Below are positions 1 to 10,453 of a DNA stretch of 64,000 nucleotides, piece after piece. Origin of the DNA: Closterium sp. Naga37s-1. Its lineage: Eukaryota > Streptophyta > Zygnematophyceae > Desmidiales > Closteriaceae. The notes under the pieces are model-generated. The model was given only the letters and a program-made list of their open reading frames with translations. It was not told the DNA's origin and did not search any database. A program made the position numbers and the translations under genes. How positions within the stretch are numbered: the first letter of the stretch is position 1; each line of letters opens with the position of its first letter. The stretch spans positions 749,001-813,000 of the forward strand of contig CANJKZ010000473.1 of the NCBI GenBank assembly GCA_947471745.1, written 5' to 3'.

Positions 1-119
1 CCCCCTTCCCCAGGCGCCATGCAGCCGTTCCCGCGCCCCCCCAACCCCCCTTCCCCAGGCGCCATGCAGCCGTTCCCGCGCCCCCCCAACCCCCCTTCCC
101 CAGGCGCCATGCGCTGCAC
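1..119 (+). repeat. 45-bp tandem copies of an exon-start/acceptor segment
   Basis: A 45-bp unit (C-rich tract, then CCCCAG|GCGCCATGCAGCC) occurs at 1-45 and 46-90 and begins a third time at 91. The same acceptor and exon opening occur at the kinase exon at 206 (CCCCAG|GCGCCATCCAGCC). I read these as truncated tandem copies of the 5' edge of that exon, each with a usable-looking 3' splice site. The unit is 15 codons long and open, but translating it as protein is not supported. Confidence 0.75.
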
Positions 120-205
120 GCGGCTGCTCGTCCCGTCGCCTTCATTCTTGTTCTCATGTTGCACCCACCTCCTCCCCTTTTCCCCCTGGCTCCCCCCCTC
201 CCCAG

Positions 206-1238
206 GCGCCATCCAGCCCCTGCCATGGGCGGTGCGCATGAAGGTGGCTCTGCACGCGGCGCAGGGCCTGGCTTATCTGCACGAGGAGGCGGACCGGCAG
301 ATCATCTACCGCGACTTTAAGGCGTCCAACATTCTGCTGGACGAGGTGCGTGCGTGAAGCGAGTGGTGTAGTAACGAGTACGGGGGAGATTTGTGTGTCT
401 GGAGGCGTATCCACACGAGGAGTTGCTCCTGCATATCATCCTCCCACAACGCAAAACTCTCAATTGCATCTCGATTGGAGAATTTCACATCCATTCCTCG
501 CCCATATGCTCAAATCTCCATGACTCGCCCCACTATTCCCCCCTCTCTCAGGATTTCAACGTGAAGGACGGCCCGGAGGGCAACCAACCTGTCAACCCGA
601 GTCATGGGCCCCCGAGTACATGATGACCGGCCACCTCACAGCCAAGTCGGGAGTTGACAGACACTCATCCCTCCCTCCTTCCCTCTTTCCCTCCTCCCAT
701 CCTTCCCCCCTTCACTCCTTCCCTCCACACTGTATCTCTACCTCATCCCCACCTTCAGGACTTCAATGCGAAGCTCTCTGATTTCGGGCTGGCAAAGGAC
801 GGCCCCGAGGGCAACCAGACGCACGTGTCAACGCGGGTCATGGGCACATACGGCTACGCCGCCCCCGAGTACATGATGACCGGCCACCTCACCGCCAAGT
901 CAGACGTCTACAGCTTCGGAGTCGTGCTGCTGGAAATGATTAGCGGGCGGCGGGCCATGGAGCCGGAGTTCCCGAGGCGGCAGCAAAATATCGTAGAGTG
1001 GGCGCGGCCGTTTTTGGTCGATCCGTCAAAGATGCTGCTATTGGTGGATCCTAGGGTGGGCGGCGAGTATTCGGTGAAGGGTGCGCAGCGGGCGGCGGTT
1101 TTGGCGCGCAAGTGCTTGAACAAGGACCCGCACGCGCGGCCACTAATGTCGGAAGCGGTTCGGGTGCTTTCTTCGCTACAGAATTTGACGGATTTTGCGA
1201 GTAAGCTGGATCAGGCTCAGCGGCTACACGGTGCTTAG
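206..1238 (+). CDS. Receptor-like cytoplasmic kinase, RLCK-VII/PBL type (C-terminal half)
   Basis: Ser/Thr kinase of the plant PBS1-like family, which relays signals from receptor kinases at the plasma membrane. The N-lobe lies left of the window. Two exons are visible: 206-345 (acceptor CCCCAG, donor GAG|GTGCGT) and 759-1238 (acceptor CTTCAG, stop TAG); they join in phase. The first holds the catalytic loop [14 protein letters not shown], with YRD in place of HRD as is usual in RLCK-VII. The second opens with LSDFGLAK (DFG), then the activation segment ending in AAPEY, then [13 protein letters not shown] and [13 protein letters not shown], all typical of PBL34/35/36-like kinases. The catalytic Asp, DFG and APE are intact, so an active kinase is inferred. 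It ends about 25 residues after the kinase core, with no C-terminal extension. Confidence 0.93.
552..650 (+). pseudogene. Degenerate copy of the DFG exon of the kinase
   Basis: After a good acceptor (CTCTCAG) the sequence repeats the opening of the 759-1238 exon (GATTTCAACGTG versus GACTTCAATGCG), then DGPEGNQ and the MMTGHL region. The LSDFGLAK segment and the stretch before APEY are missing. It lies upstream of the intact exon and lacks its 3' part. Inclusion would delete the DFG motif, so it is read as a truncated duplicate exon. Confidence 0.8.
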
Positions 1239-3607
1239 TTGAGTGTTACTTGGTGTGGGAGCCAGAAATCCTTTTACGATGCGACATGAGCAAGATAGAG
1301 CTGAATTGAGAACTGAGGTTGGCTCCAGTCAGGAGCTATTGATGCTGTTGCTGGACTAGGTGTGAATCTAACTGCTTGCGTCCTGCGGGCAAAGCAGTTA
1401 CTCGCTAGTGCACATATGAGCGACCATGTAGGAATGTATAGAAGCTTTGCTTGTTGCAAAGCACCGTAGCTAGAATCCGTTGGTATGTTGCAGTGACCTG
1501 GAGCAACCCTAATTTGTATACTGTGCCTCTAGTTAAATGTCTACATTCCCCCCTCTCGAATTGGTATTTCCTTGCATCTTTGCATTCCTGGTGACATGGC
1601 ATGCTGCCGGTGTGCTATTCCAAGAACAAGCATGCATCTTGCATGCCCTATTTTATTGTTTTCCCAGCGCCCTACATTAGAAAATTTGCGCACATGTCCG
1701 TTTGCATATACTAGATGCGTCACATTCTGTTTTTTAATTTGTATTTTTGTTTGCTAACCTCACATGAATACACTGCCACGACGGAACAGTTGAACAATGG
1801 CATTAATATACGGTGCACTGCTGTGGCGTACGCTCCGAGTGCTGCCAGTAAAAGATCCTCATGAATCTGCACCTTGTTTTTACTTTCCAGCCCCGGACTA
1901 GTGTTTAGTGCAACCCATACCTCGTAGGACAGGATTTAGGGCTTAGTTTACTTGAAAAGCTGGAATTAAGACCCCTCCGAATTCTAAGGAACTTACCGGA
2001 AACATCTCTCGACAGGGTTTCCCGAGTTTGATTAAACCTGGCCATAGTGCTTGGGAAGGGACCGGGGCAAGCTGACAAACAGCGGAACTGCCAGTTCTGT
2101 GGTTCACGTGACGAGATTCACCGAGGGCCGCTCTCAGCCACTTAGACAGCCCCGAAAGGATGGTATCCTGAAGAACATTTGCAAGGGCAACTGAGCAACC
2201 AATCGGAGGAGCATGATGGCTTGTGTGGTGTTCAATTCTCTGCGCTTCGAAAGCGCAGAAAACGATTTTCCACCACATTTTTCCACCCGTAGATAAGACG
2301 GGCACGGATGCTTTCCAGTTTCTCGCGTTACAGTTGCGCAGCAATTGCTTTAATCACGTGACGGATCTGAAAGGCACGATTGTACCTCTTTTTTTAGAAC
2401 AAACGAGGGACGGATTGGCTAGGTTGAAAATTGAAAGGAGTTTTTGGTGACGTTTTTAAAAGCCAGGACGTTAGCTTTATGGCCTTTTAAACCAGTTTCT
2501 TGTGATAAGGTCGGAGCAATTCTGACCTAAAATGTTATGACCAGATTTGTCATACCCAATACAGATTCGGTATCCGAATGGCGCTGGCATCTTCACGTGG
2601 TCGCAAGCGCTCAGGCAGGACTCAGGGCAGGTCACGAGGATGACGAAAGCTTCACACACCGCCATTTGGGGCTGCCAACAGACACGACAGCCCAGGCTGG
2701 CCTGAAACCCTTTCTGTGCACAGATTCGTGTACAGTAGGGTGTAACATCGAATAAGGCAGTGCAATTGGTCTCCCTCACACCCTAAAATTCTGCATCCAG
2801 GCCGTTGATCCGGAGGTGTGTGTCCACCCTGGCGCTCTTGCTGCGGCATTCATTTGGAGCTGACCAGGCACTGATGTCATTTCCCACTAGCGCTGGACGC
2901 TCGAATGAAACCCTAGCTCATCCAGCGCCTCGGAACTTTCTTCCGCACTTTTTCGCCATATCTTCCCGTTCAGCCCGCGATAAAGCGATATTTTGCTGAA
3001 CGCCGAATGGATGGCTCAACACTCTGCCTCGCTGGATTGCACTTTTTTGCCCGCCAAAACCGCGTGCTCGTCTGTGGTTGGATATTTTCTCCTCCTCTCC
3101 TCCCTTCCCCCGATTCCCTCGAGATTGCATGAAACCATCCCCCTGTCTGCCGGAACGCCTTGTCCGGATTCCCCATCTCGTTCGCTTCTCCTCCGCATCC
3201 ATTGCTTGTGCAGCTTTCTCTTCCCCAGTCTGCCCTCCCGATTTCCCCCGGTCCCTCATCTTCCTTCCGCAATCACCCCATCTCCCTTTCCCCTTTCTCC
3301 TCCCCCAACCAACTCACCTTTTCACTTTCTTCCGCCTCCGTGCTTGCCTGCTTCAGGATAAGGCTGACAGTCTTTCTCTGCCATTCGTTTCTTTGATTCA
3401 CCAAAACTTCAGCCAGCTAGGAAGTCCTCAGGTCACTTGCTAAACAAAACTGGATCTAGATTGATTCCGTCTGCGGCTTTTTACTCGCGGAGCTCATGTC
3501 CTGTTTCGGCCCTAGAATATGCTCGAGATCCGTTGTTACGAAAATCACGTAGAATAACCGTTGACATAGATTTCCGCTACCTGTAGTGACCTAGAACGCG
3601 TTAGCAG
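1239..3607. other. Intergenic region: kinase 3' side and ELF3-like upstream region
   Basis: No coding gene is supported; open frames here have no recognisable motifs. CACGTG (G-box core) occurs at 2105-2110, 2355-2360 and 2594-2599. GATATTTT, which is 8 of the 9 bases of the plant evening element AGATATTTT, occurs at 2987-2994 and 3081-3088. A pyrimidine-rich stretch at about 3060-3360 could be 5' leader. Regulatory use is inference only. Confidence 0.5.
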
Positions 3608-6600
3608 ATGGGTCGTCAGAATAGCAATGGCGGTCGTAGCCGGAAGGATCAACCAGAGGCCGTGGCGCTTTTCCCGCCGATACATGTTAGCCATGCGACA
3701 GCGGCGTCGGGCCCTAAGGCACCTCCGCGAAACAAGATGGCACTCTACGAGCAGGTTTCCGTCCCATCGAAGCGATTCCGGCCGTCGCCTCACCCTCTCG
3801 GAGGATCCGCTATGAACGCACCCTCAACGTTTCATCCCATGCACAGCGGGGTACGTGGTCCGTGCGAACGATGCTCGCTACTAGCGACGCTCGGTTCCAG
3901 CGACGTACGCGGACCGTGTTTTCTAAAAAAAAAAATCGGAAAGTCTTCGACTTGTCCAATTAAGGCCCGAGGTGCTTCGTAGTTAGCTATGTACGAAGTT
4001 CAGTTGGAGAAATGATAGTTCTCTGTATCGAGCGAGTCGCCAGCGAGTCTAGCTTGCTTGTATAAGGTCGTAAAAGTTTCTCAGGAGCTTAACTGGGCTC
4101 GCTTGATTTCTCATCCTTTCCGTGCTCCTCCTGAATTTATTTTTTTGCTCAATTCTCCTGACCCTTCCTCACTACCCCCTGTTGTGGCCATCCTATCCAC
4201 AGTCGACGGTCCCGTTGATGCCTCCTAACTACGAGAGTAAATTCTCCTACGCTCCATACGCCGCCCAGCAACAAGCGCAGCAACAGCAGCATCCCACCAA
4301 CAGCTTCAAAACGCCGCCGCAGGCCGGCAGCATGCTTCAATCCCACTCCGGAATCGCCAGCAGCACGGGAAGCTTTTCCGAAGCCGCCGCCTTTCAAAGC
4401 GCCGGCCAGGCTGCCTTGGCCGCCTGCGCCGCGCACAGCGCCGGCGGCGGCGCTGGAACGGCTGCCGCTCGGCACGGCGGCGGAGGCGGAGGAGCAGGCG
4501 GCACGGGGAGCATCGTCCAAGGGAGAAGCGCGGGTGCGGGAACGGGAGCGGGAGCGGTGAGCAGCAATAGTAACAGCCACGGTCAGTCGACTCGAAGCGA
4601 CGCGGATCAATGGGCGTTTTGGGCCTGGCAACAGCGCCACATGCCGTGGGGGAACGGCGCCTCCCCCAGCTCCCCCTCTCCGCCAGTCATGCCGCAAGCT
4701 TCCATGTCCCCCGCGAGCGCCGCCGCCGCCGCAGCCGCCGCGATGGCCGCCTTTGCCGGCGCTGGCAACAGCAAGGACGGCAGCACTGGGGCGATGTATC
4801 CGCTGCAGGCGCTGACTGCCGCGTCGGGTTTGGGCGGCAGTCGCGGCGACCCGGGTGCGGCGGCGGCTGCTGCGGCGGCCATGGCGGCGGCCGGCGCGGC
4901 GTTTTTGAATTACGGAAGCGCATCGCAAGTCGCGGGCATGGGCGCGGGTACGGGCTCGGGCGCAGGCGCGGGCGCAAGTGGCGCAGTACCGCCGCTCACC
5001 CCCGGAACGTGGAATGGCGCATCGGCGGAAGGAGGTCTGGCGGGTCTAATGTCCAATTTCAGCTGGCCTGGATCTGGTAACCCGAATGCGTTACTTATGA
5101 TGAGCCAAGCGCAAATGTTTGGCGGAATGGGCGGATTCGGGGGAAGCTCAGGCGCGGGGTCTCCACCCGACCGCGGGTGTATACACGGAGAAGGGGAGGC
5201 ATCGGGGCAGCAGCAGCAAGGGCGGAGCCCGTCCGCTGCGGCTGCGCGTTCCGCCGCCAGCGAGAGGCTCGGGCGCCGGCGCGGGGAGGAGCGGAGCAGC
5301 CGCGGAGGACCCGCGCGGAGCGGAGTGGACGACGCGCGGAAAGGTGGCTTACGGAAGAGCGCGAGCACGCGGTCCGCGGGGTCCCGGGGTCCAGCGGCCA
5401 CTGCGCCTGCTGGTGCCATCGGCGGAGGCGGAGGCGGAGGGGCGGGCGGAGGGGGAGCGGTTGGCGCGATGTCGACGACGAGTGGGCGGAGCATGAAGAG
5501 CACTATGAAGAGCGGGGCGCGGGGCGCGGTGAAGGGCGGAAAGGGGAAGAAGCGCAAGGAGATGGTGGTTGGTGACGGCGCAGAGATTTTGACACAAGCG
5601 CAGCAGGAGCAAGCGCAGGAGCGCGCGGAAGGATCGGCGGGAGCAGCCGCGGAAGCAGCGGAGAGAGCGGGAGTGGGAGCGGGAGCGGGAGCAACAGAGG
5701 AGGAGCTATTTCGGGGAATTGAGGTTCTTCGCGCTGCCGCCGTGGCTGCGCGGGAGGAGGAGAGGCGCGCGCGCACCGCAATCGAACATCAGGGAACTGG
5801 ACTTTGCTGCGCGGATGCGGCGGCGGAGGCTGCAGTGCAGGCGGAAGGGGATGATGACGATGCGCGGATGGTACCTGCGCAGGTGGACGCGGATGAGCGA
5901 ACGGGGGTGGAGGAAGGAATGGGACTGGCGGAAACGGGCAACAAAGGGGAAAGCTTCGGGGAGCAGCGCGAGGCGCGGGCTCTAGGGCGCTTCCGCGCGG
6001 CTGCCGCCGCCGCTGCCGCCGCCGCCGCCGCGGGCGTTGCTGCTGGGTGCGCCAGCTCTTACCATGGCGGGATGGTGGCGACGAGCGAAGGAGTATCACC
6101 CCTCCCTGCCGCTGCTGCTGCGCTCCCTTCTCATCCTGCCCCTGCTGCATCCGCCCGTGCCTCTTCTCCCGCTTCTGCTGCCACTGCTGGTGCCGCTTCT
6201 CCTGCTGCTGCCGCTGCTGCTTCCGCGGGCGCGGAGGCGGCGGGAGGCATGTTGGCGATGGTGCTGGGAATGGCGGGAGGCGTGGAGGACGAGGAGGAGG
6301 AGCGGTTTCGGCGGGAGAGCAGGAAGCGGAGCAGGCGCGCGGAGGAGGGGCGGGGGCTGGGCGCGGGGGAGGCAGACGGGGAGGTCGCAGGGGAGAGCAA
6401 GAGGGGGAAGCGGGAGGGAGGGGGGGAGATGTGTATGGGTGATCTGGTTGGTGCGGTGGGGCAGAAGGAGTTTTGGCGCGTGAGAAAGGGCATTGTGCGG
6501 CAGCAGCATATCTTCTCCACACAACTGTTTGAGCTTCACCGACTCAACAGGGTGAGATATTATTTCTTGCTGCTTTCTGCCCGTTGTATCTCCGCCGTAT

Positions 6601-8424
6601 CTGTTATTTTCTTTTTCTTTCTTCTATTTTCCACTTCTGTGTCTGTACTAAGGCAGCACTCTCTTTCCCTTCCCCCCTCCCTCTGGACGTTTACAGGTGC
6701 AGCAGGGGCTGATGCACCATCCACTGAACGCCAAAAAGTACCAAGAGCATGAAGTTGGAGAGCAGGAGCAGCAGCAGGAGGAGGATCAGCAAGAGCCGCG
6801 AGTGCAGGCAGGTCAGCAGCTGGACCAGGACCAGGCGTCACTCCCTGCTGCACCGTGTGCCGATGCTGTCGACAGTTCTGCTGCTGCTGCCGCTGCTGCA
6901 GCAGCTGGTGATGGTCTCGACGATACTGCTGCTGCTCCAGTTGGGAGCATTGCGGATGTTTGCCAAGCGCCGTGCCCCAGCCGTCGTACTGGCAGCAGCA
7001 GCGGGGCGCGAGGAACTGTCGCTGCCACAGAGAGCGGTTTCCCTGATGTGCTTGAGAAGTCGGCATCAACGGGCGGCAGTGCGGGAGCCACTGCAGCTGT
7101 AGAAACACCATTGCTAGCAACAGCAGTTGCAGCAGCAGCAGCAGCGGCAGCAGCAGCGGCAGCAGCAACGGCAGGTGCTAGCATGAAGCCGCCTCCTGCC
7201 CGTTCTCCCCACAGCCGCCCACCAGTATCCCCTGCTCCCCGCCTCACCACCATTCCCTCCTTCCCTGCTTTCACCGACGCGCCTGCTGCCGCTGATGCCG
7301 GAGCATCTATGTCAGCAGCAGCATCACCAGCGGGAGCAGCCATGCCAGCAGCACCAGTGAGACACGCTCCCTTGGAGTTGTCCGGTAAAGCAGGGACGTC
7401 TGGAGCAGCAACAGCTGCCGGCTGGTCTTTCCCTCTTTATGCCCGCTTTGCCAAGAACGCTGATCCTGCTGCTGCTGCAGCTGCGGCTGCTGCTGCCATT
7501 GCTGCCGACGCTGCTGGTGCCAAACCTGCTGCCGCGCCTGCTGCACCTTCGGACAACGCCACTGCTGCCCGAGCAACCGCCGTCACCCCAGCCTCGTTCG
7601 GGTTCGTGACAGGATCGGAATCTGCTGGGCCTGAAGGCTCGGACGTTTTTGGTTTGAGCTGGGGTACCGTGCCTGACTCGGGGGCTGGGGAAGGGGAGAG
7701 GAAGACAAAAGAGGCTGGAGGAAATTCATCAAAGTATGCTGCTATGCTGAGTGCCATGGGCCTCCCTGCTGATTTTACCATGCCTGCCAATCTTGGCGTC
7801 CCTGCCAATTTTGGCATGCCTGCTAATTTTGGTATGCCAGGACAAGCAGGCATGGCTGAGGCTATGGGCATGAGCTTTGGCATGGGAATGAACATGAATA
7901 TGGGGATGGGTATGGGGATGGGTATGGGCATGGATATAAGTGCTGCTGCTGGGGCAGGTGGGTCTGCCAGTGCTGCTGCGACTGCTGCTGCTGGTGCTGG
8001 TGGTGGTACCGGTGTTGGTGCTGGGGGTGCAGGTGTGGGTGCATCTGGGGCAGGCCCATCTGGAGCAGGTGCATCTATGATGATGGATATGACAGCCCTG
8101 CACATGTACATTGCACAGCAGCACCGCATGCAGCAGCAGCTGCGCCAGCAGCTGTTTCAGCAGCAGCAGCAACAGCAGCTCCTGCTTCAATGCCTAGGGG
8201 GGCTTTTTCCTACCTTCCCTCCGGCTGCTGCTGCCATCGCAGCCGCTGCTCCTGCCGCCGGTGCTGCCACCGCTGCGCTCGCTGCTTCGCCTGCTGCTGC
8301 TGCTGCAGCAGATGCTTCTGTAGAGGAGCCTGGTTCTCAGGCGAGAGAGGAGGCGTTGCCAAGAGGAGGAGCTGCTGCAAGTGCAGCAGCGTTTGGAAAA
8401 AGAAATGGCACAGCAAAGAGATGA
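3608..8424 (+). CDS. ELF3: ELF3-like Evening Complex scaffold protein
   Basis: ELF3 is a nuclear scaffold that joins ELF4 and LUX in the circadian Evening Complex. Three exons join in phase: 3608-3850 (donor GGG|GTACGT), 4203-6551 (acceptor CCACAG, donor AGG|GTGAGA) and 6697-8424 (acceptor TTACAG, stop TGA), giving 1439 aa against about 700 in Arabidopsis. Two ELF3 signatures are clear. Residues 34-57 contain APPRNKMALYEQVSVPSKRF, the N-terminal block. Residues about 828-870 contain GQKEFWRVRKGIVRQQ and QLFELHRLNRVQQG, the conserved core, which is split by intron 2 after the LNR codons. Everything between and after is low complexity: Gly/Ala/Ser tracts, a Met-rich stretch (about 1245-1277, GMGMNMNMGMGMG) and a Gln-rich stretch (about 1333-1362). 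The ATG at 3608 is chosen because the N-terminal block follows it in frame. The family call rests on remembered motifs. Confidence 0.86.
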
Positions 8425-10453
8425 AAACGATGATGGATCAAGGCATAAAGATTTGGAGCTGAGCCTTTTCCCTTCTTTTGCGAACACTCGGAACTAGTTC
8501 ATCGTGTTTATGGTATATCTTACCAGTATACTGCATGTCAGGATTTTTGTGTGCATAGTTTCTGCAAGACAAATGAGATTCTCCTAGAACTAATAAGCTG
8601 CTTGGAAAGAAATGGACGTTCACGCATTTTTCCCGCAACATGAGTGGTTCACGTTTCCCGAGTCACGTCACGTGATGCTGCTAAGTCGGGCATGGAACTG
8701 CACAGTTCTCTGCACACGCGCGAGAATGCCATTCGTGCACTGTTGACGAGGTGCAAGCACACCTTTTCACATCATATTAACAGGGTAAAGTGCTCCTGCA
8801 TGGGATAGGTTGGATACCTTCATCATCCGCCTTCTCGACTTCGAGAGTCTAGAGGACTGAACGCGGAGCTGTGCTGTTGACCAGGGGTCTAAATTTCTCA
8901 ACTGGAGTGGTTTCGCGTGTAAAAGATCGACACAACTGTTCGGTTTATTTCGGGGTACTTCTACGCAGAGCACTTCAATGCTCCATAGAATCTGTTCCGA
9001 ACCCACGTCGGTAGTAGCAGGACAATCATGTTTTCCGCTTCGCTTTCTCGAGCTGTCACGTGACGAATAAACTGTTTGCCCCTCATTCAAAGAAAAATAT
9101 CCTGCTGCTTTTCACGCGCGATGACGTGGCGGAAGTATTGCTTCACTGAATAAGATCCGCACTCCGCCATTGCTATGCATCTCGCGTACACTGTTTGGTC
9201 ACCATCACCGTCGATGCCAGCGCCGCGGACACGCAGGCAGTTGAGATGAGCTGAACCGTTGAGGCCTCCCATGGTCTCGGAACGCTGTGAAGTGCATTGT
9301 CAGATGAACGGCCTACGGTGCAGTTCTGGATGAGCGAGAAGCCATTGCCTACCATTCCCAGTTACGGCCCCCACATCACACGAATCGCAACGGGCCATCC
9401 AATCAGAGCTAGGGTCACTGCAGCCCTTGAAACCTTAGCGGATTTGACGGTCCTAGTCGAGCCACTACTTCAGGAACCTAGAGCACGTAATGGTTAACCA
9501 ATATGAGATCGCCATGTGGGCATCTTTGCAGGCCGTTGAACGGTAAGCCTGCCCTTGGAAGAATTGTCGTCAGTGTCTGTCCTTGATTCTGCTCCTCGTT
9601 CTGTGCTGCCCAACAAGGCCGTGGCGACGAGCTGGTCTGGACGAACCCAAAGGACGCTGTTGGTTGGCGGACGAGGCTTGTGGCGAAAGGTTTGCAGTTT
9701 TGTGACTTTCTATCCAGTGCAGATCCCGAGCCTACGAAACAAATCACAAACTGGGGAAGTTTCGAGACCGAGGGATCCTGCCCGAAACACAAACGTTTCC
9801 ATGTTTTTTCTTTGCCGAGTACATGTAGTGTTTGGTCCACTTCCGAAGTTCCCATATCCACAAACGCCCACGACGTTTTCAAGCGTTTCACGACTGACAG
9901 CATATACTTTTAGCAAAGTTCAACTACTTAGTTACACATCAAGGATGTACAGATCAAATAGAAACACCCTGGACTTGGGGGATAGAATCCGCTGCTTGTG
10001 GACCTCTCGTCGTCTCTCACGGGCACCTCCTGTACCCGTCATCCCCAACTCCGAGGAGATAACGCCATGGATTTTCCGTCACTCCATCAGTCACGGATAT
10101 TCATTCAGTATCACACGCCAACAGAGCTGATAGTTTGGTTGGTAGCCTGGCCTGGTTGTCCTTCTGTTCTATCTGCTTCAGACTAGCTCCGCTGATAGAA
10201 GTACGCACCCTCCCTATTTCTCAGCTCAGTTAGCACGTGTGAAACCGATCGCGAGTTCTCGACAGCTGGTATAGCTCCACGCTCTTCGCTTATCTTAGTG
10301 ATCGGCGAATTCAGTGGCCTTCAGCCGCTCTTGATCACCATTGTACAGTCGCTCTGAATTTCCATCTTACAATTACTCAGGCTCAGCGTATAACAGCCGG
10401 CCAGTCACGCTCGCCGTCTAACAGCCCACCGGTCACGGTCACCGTTTGCGACC
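8425..10453. other. Intergenic region between ELF3-like and PAS-receiver genes
   Basis: No gene supported. The palindrome TCACGTGA occurs at about 8667 and 9056, and also at about 2354 upstream of ELF3. The longest open frame (about 9555-10130) has no recognisable motif and mixed composition. The last 250 bases probably include the leader of the next gene, whose ATG (GACCATGG context) is at 10454. Confidence 0.5.

Noticed and set aside
4149..6540. Long antisense open frames over the ELF3-like gene
   Set aside because: They are GC-rich shadow frames (Arg/Pro/Ala-rich) of a gene with recognised motifs and phase-perfect introns on the plus strand.
9555..10130. 191-codon open frame upstream of the PAS-receiver gene
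   Set aside because: No motif, mixed composition and overlapping frames on both strands; no splice-supported extension.
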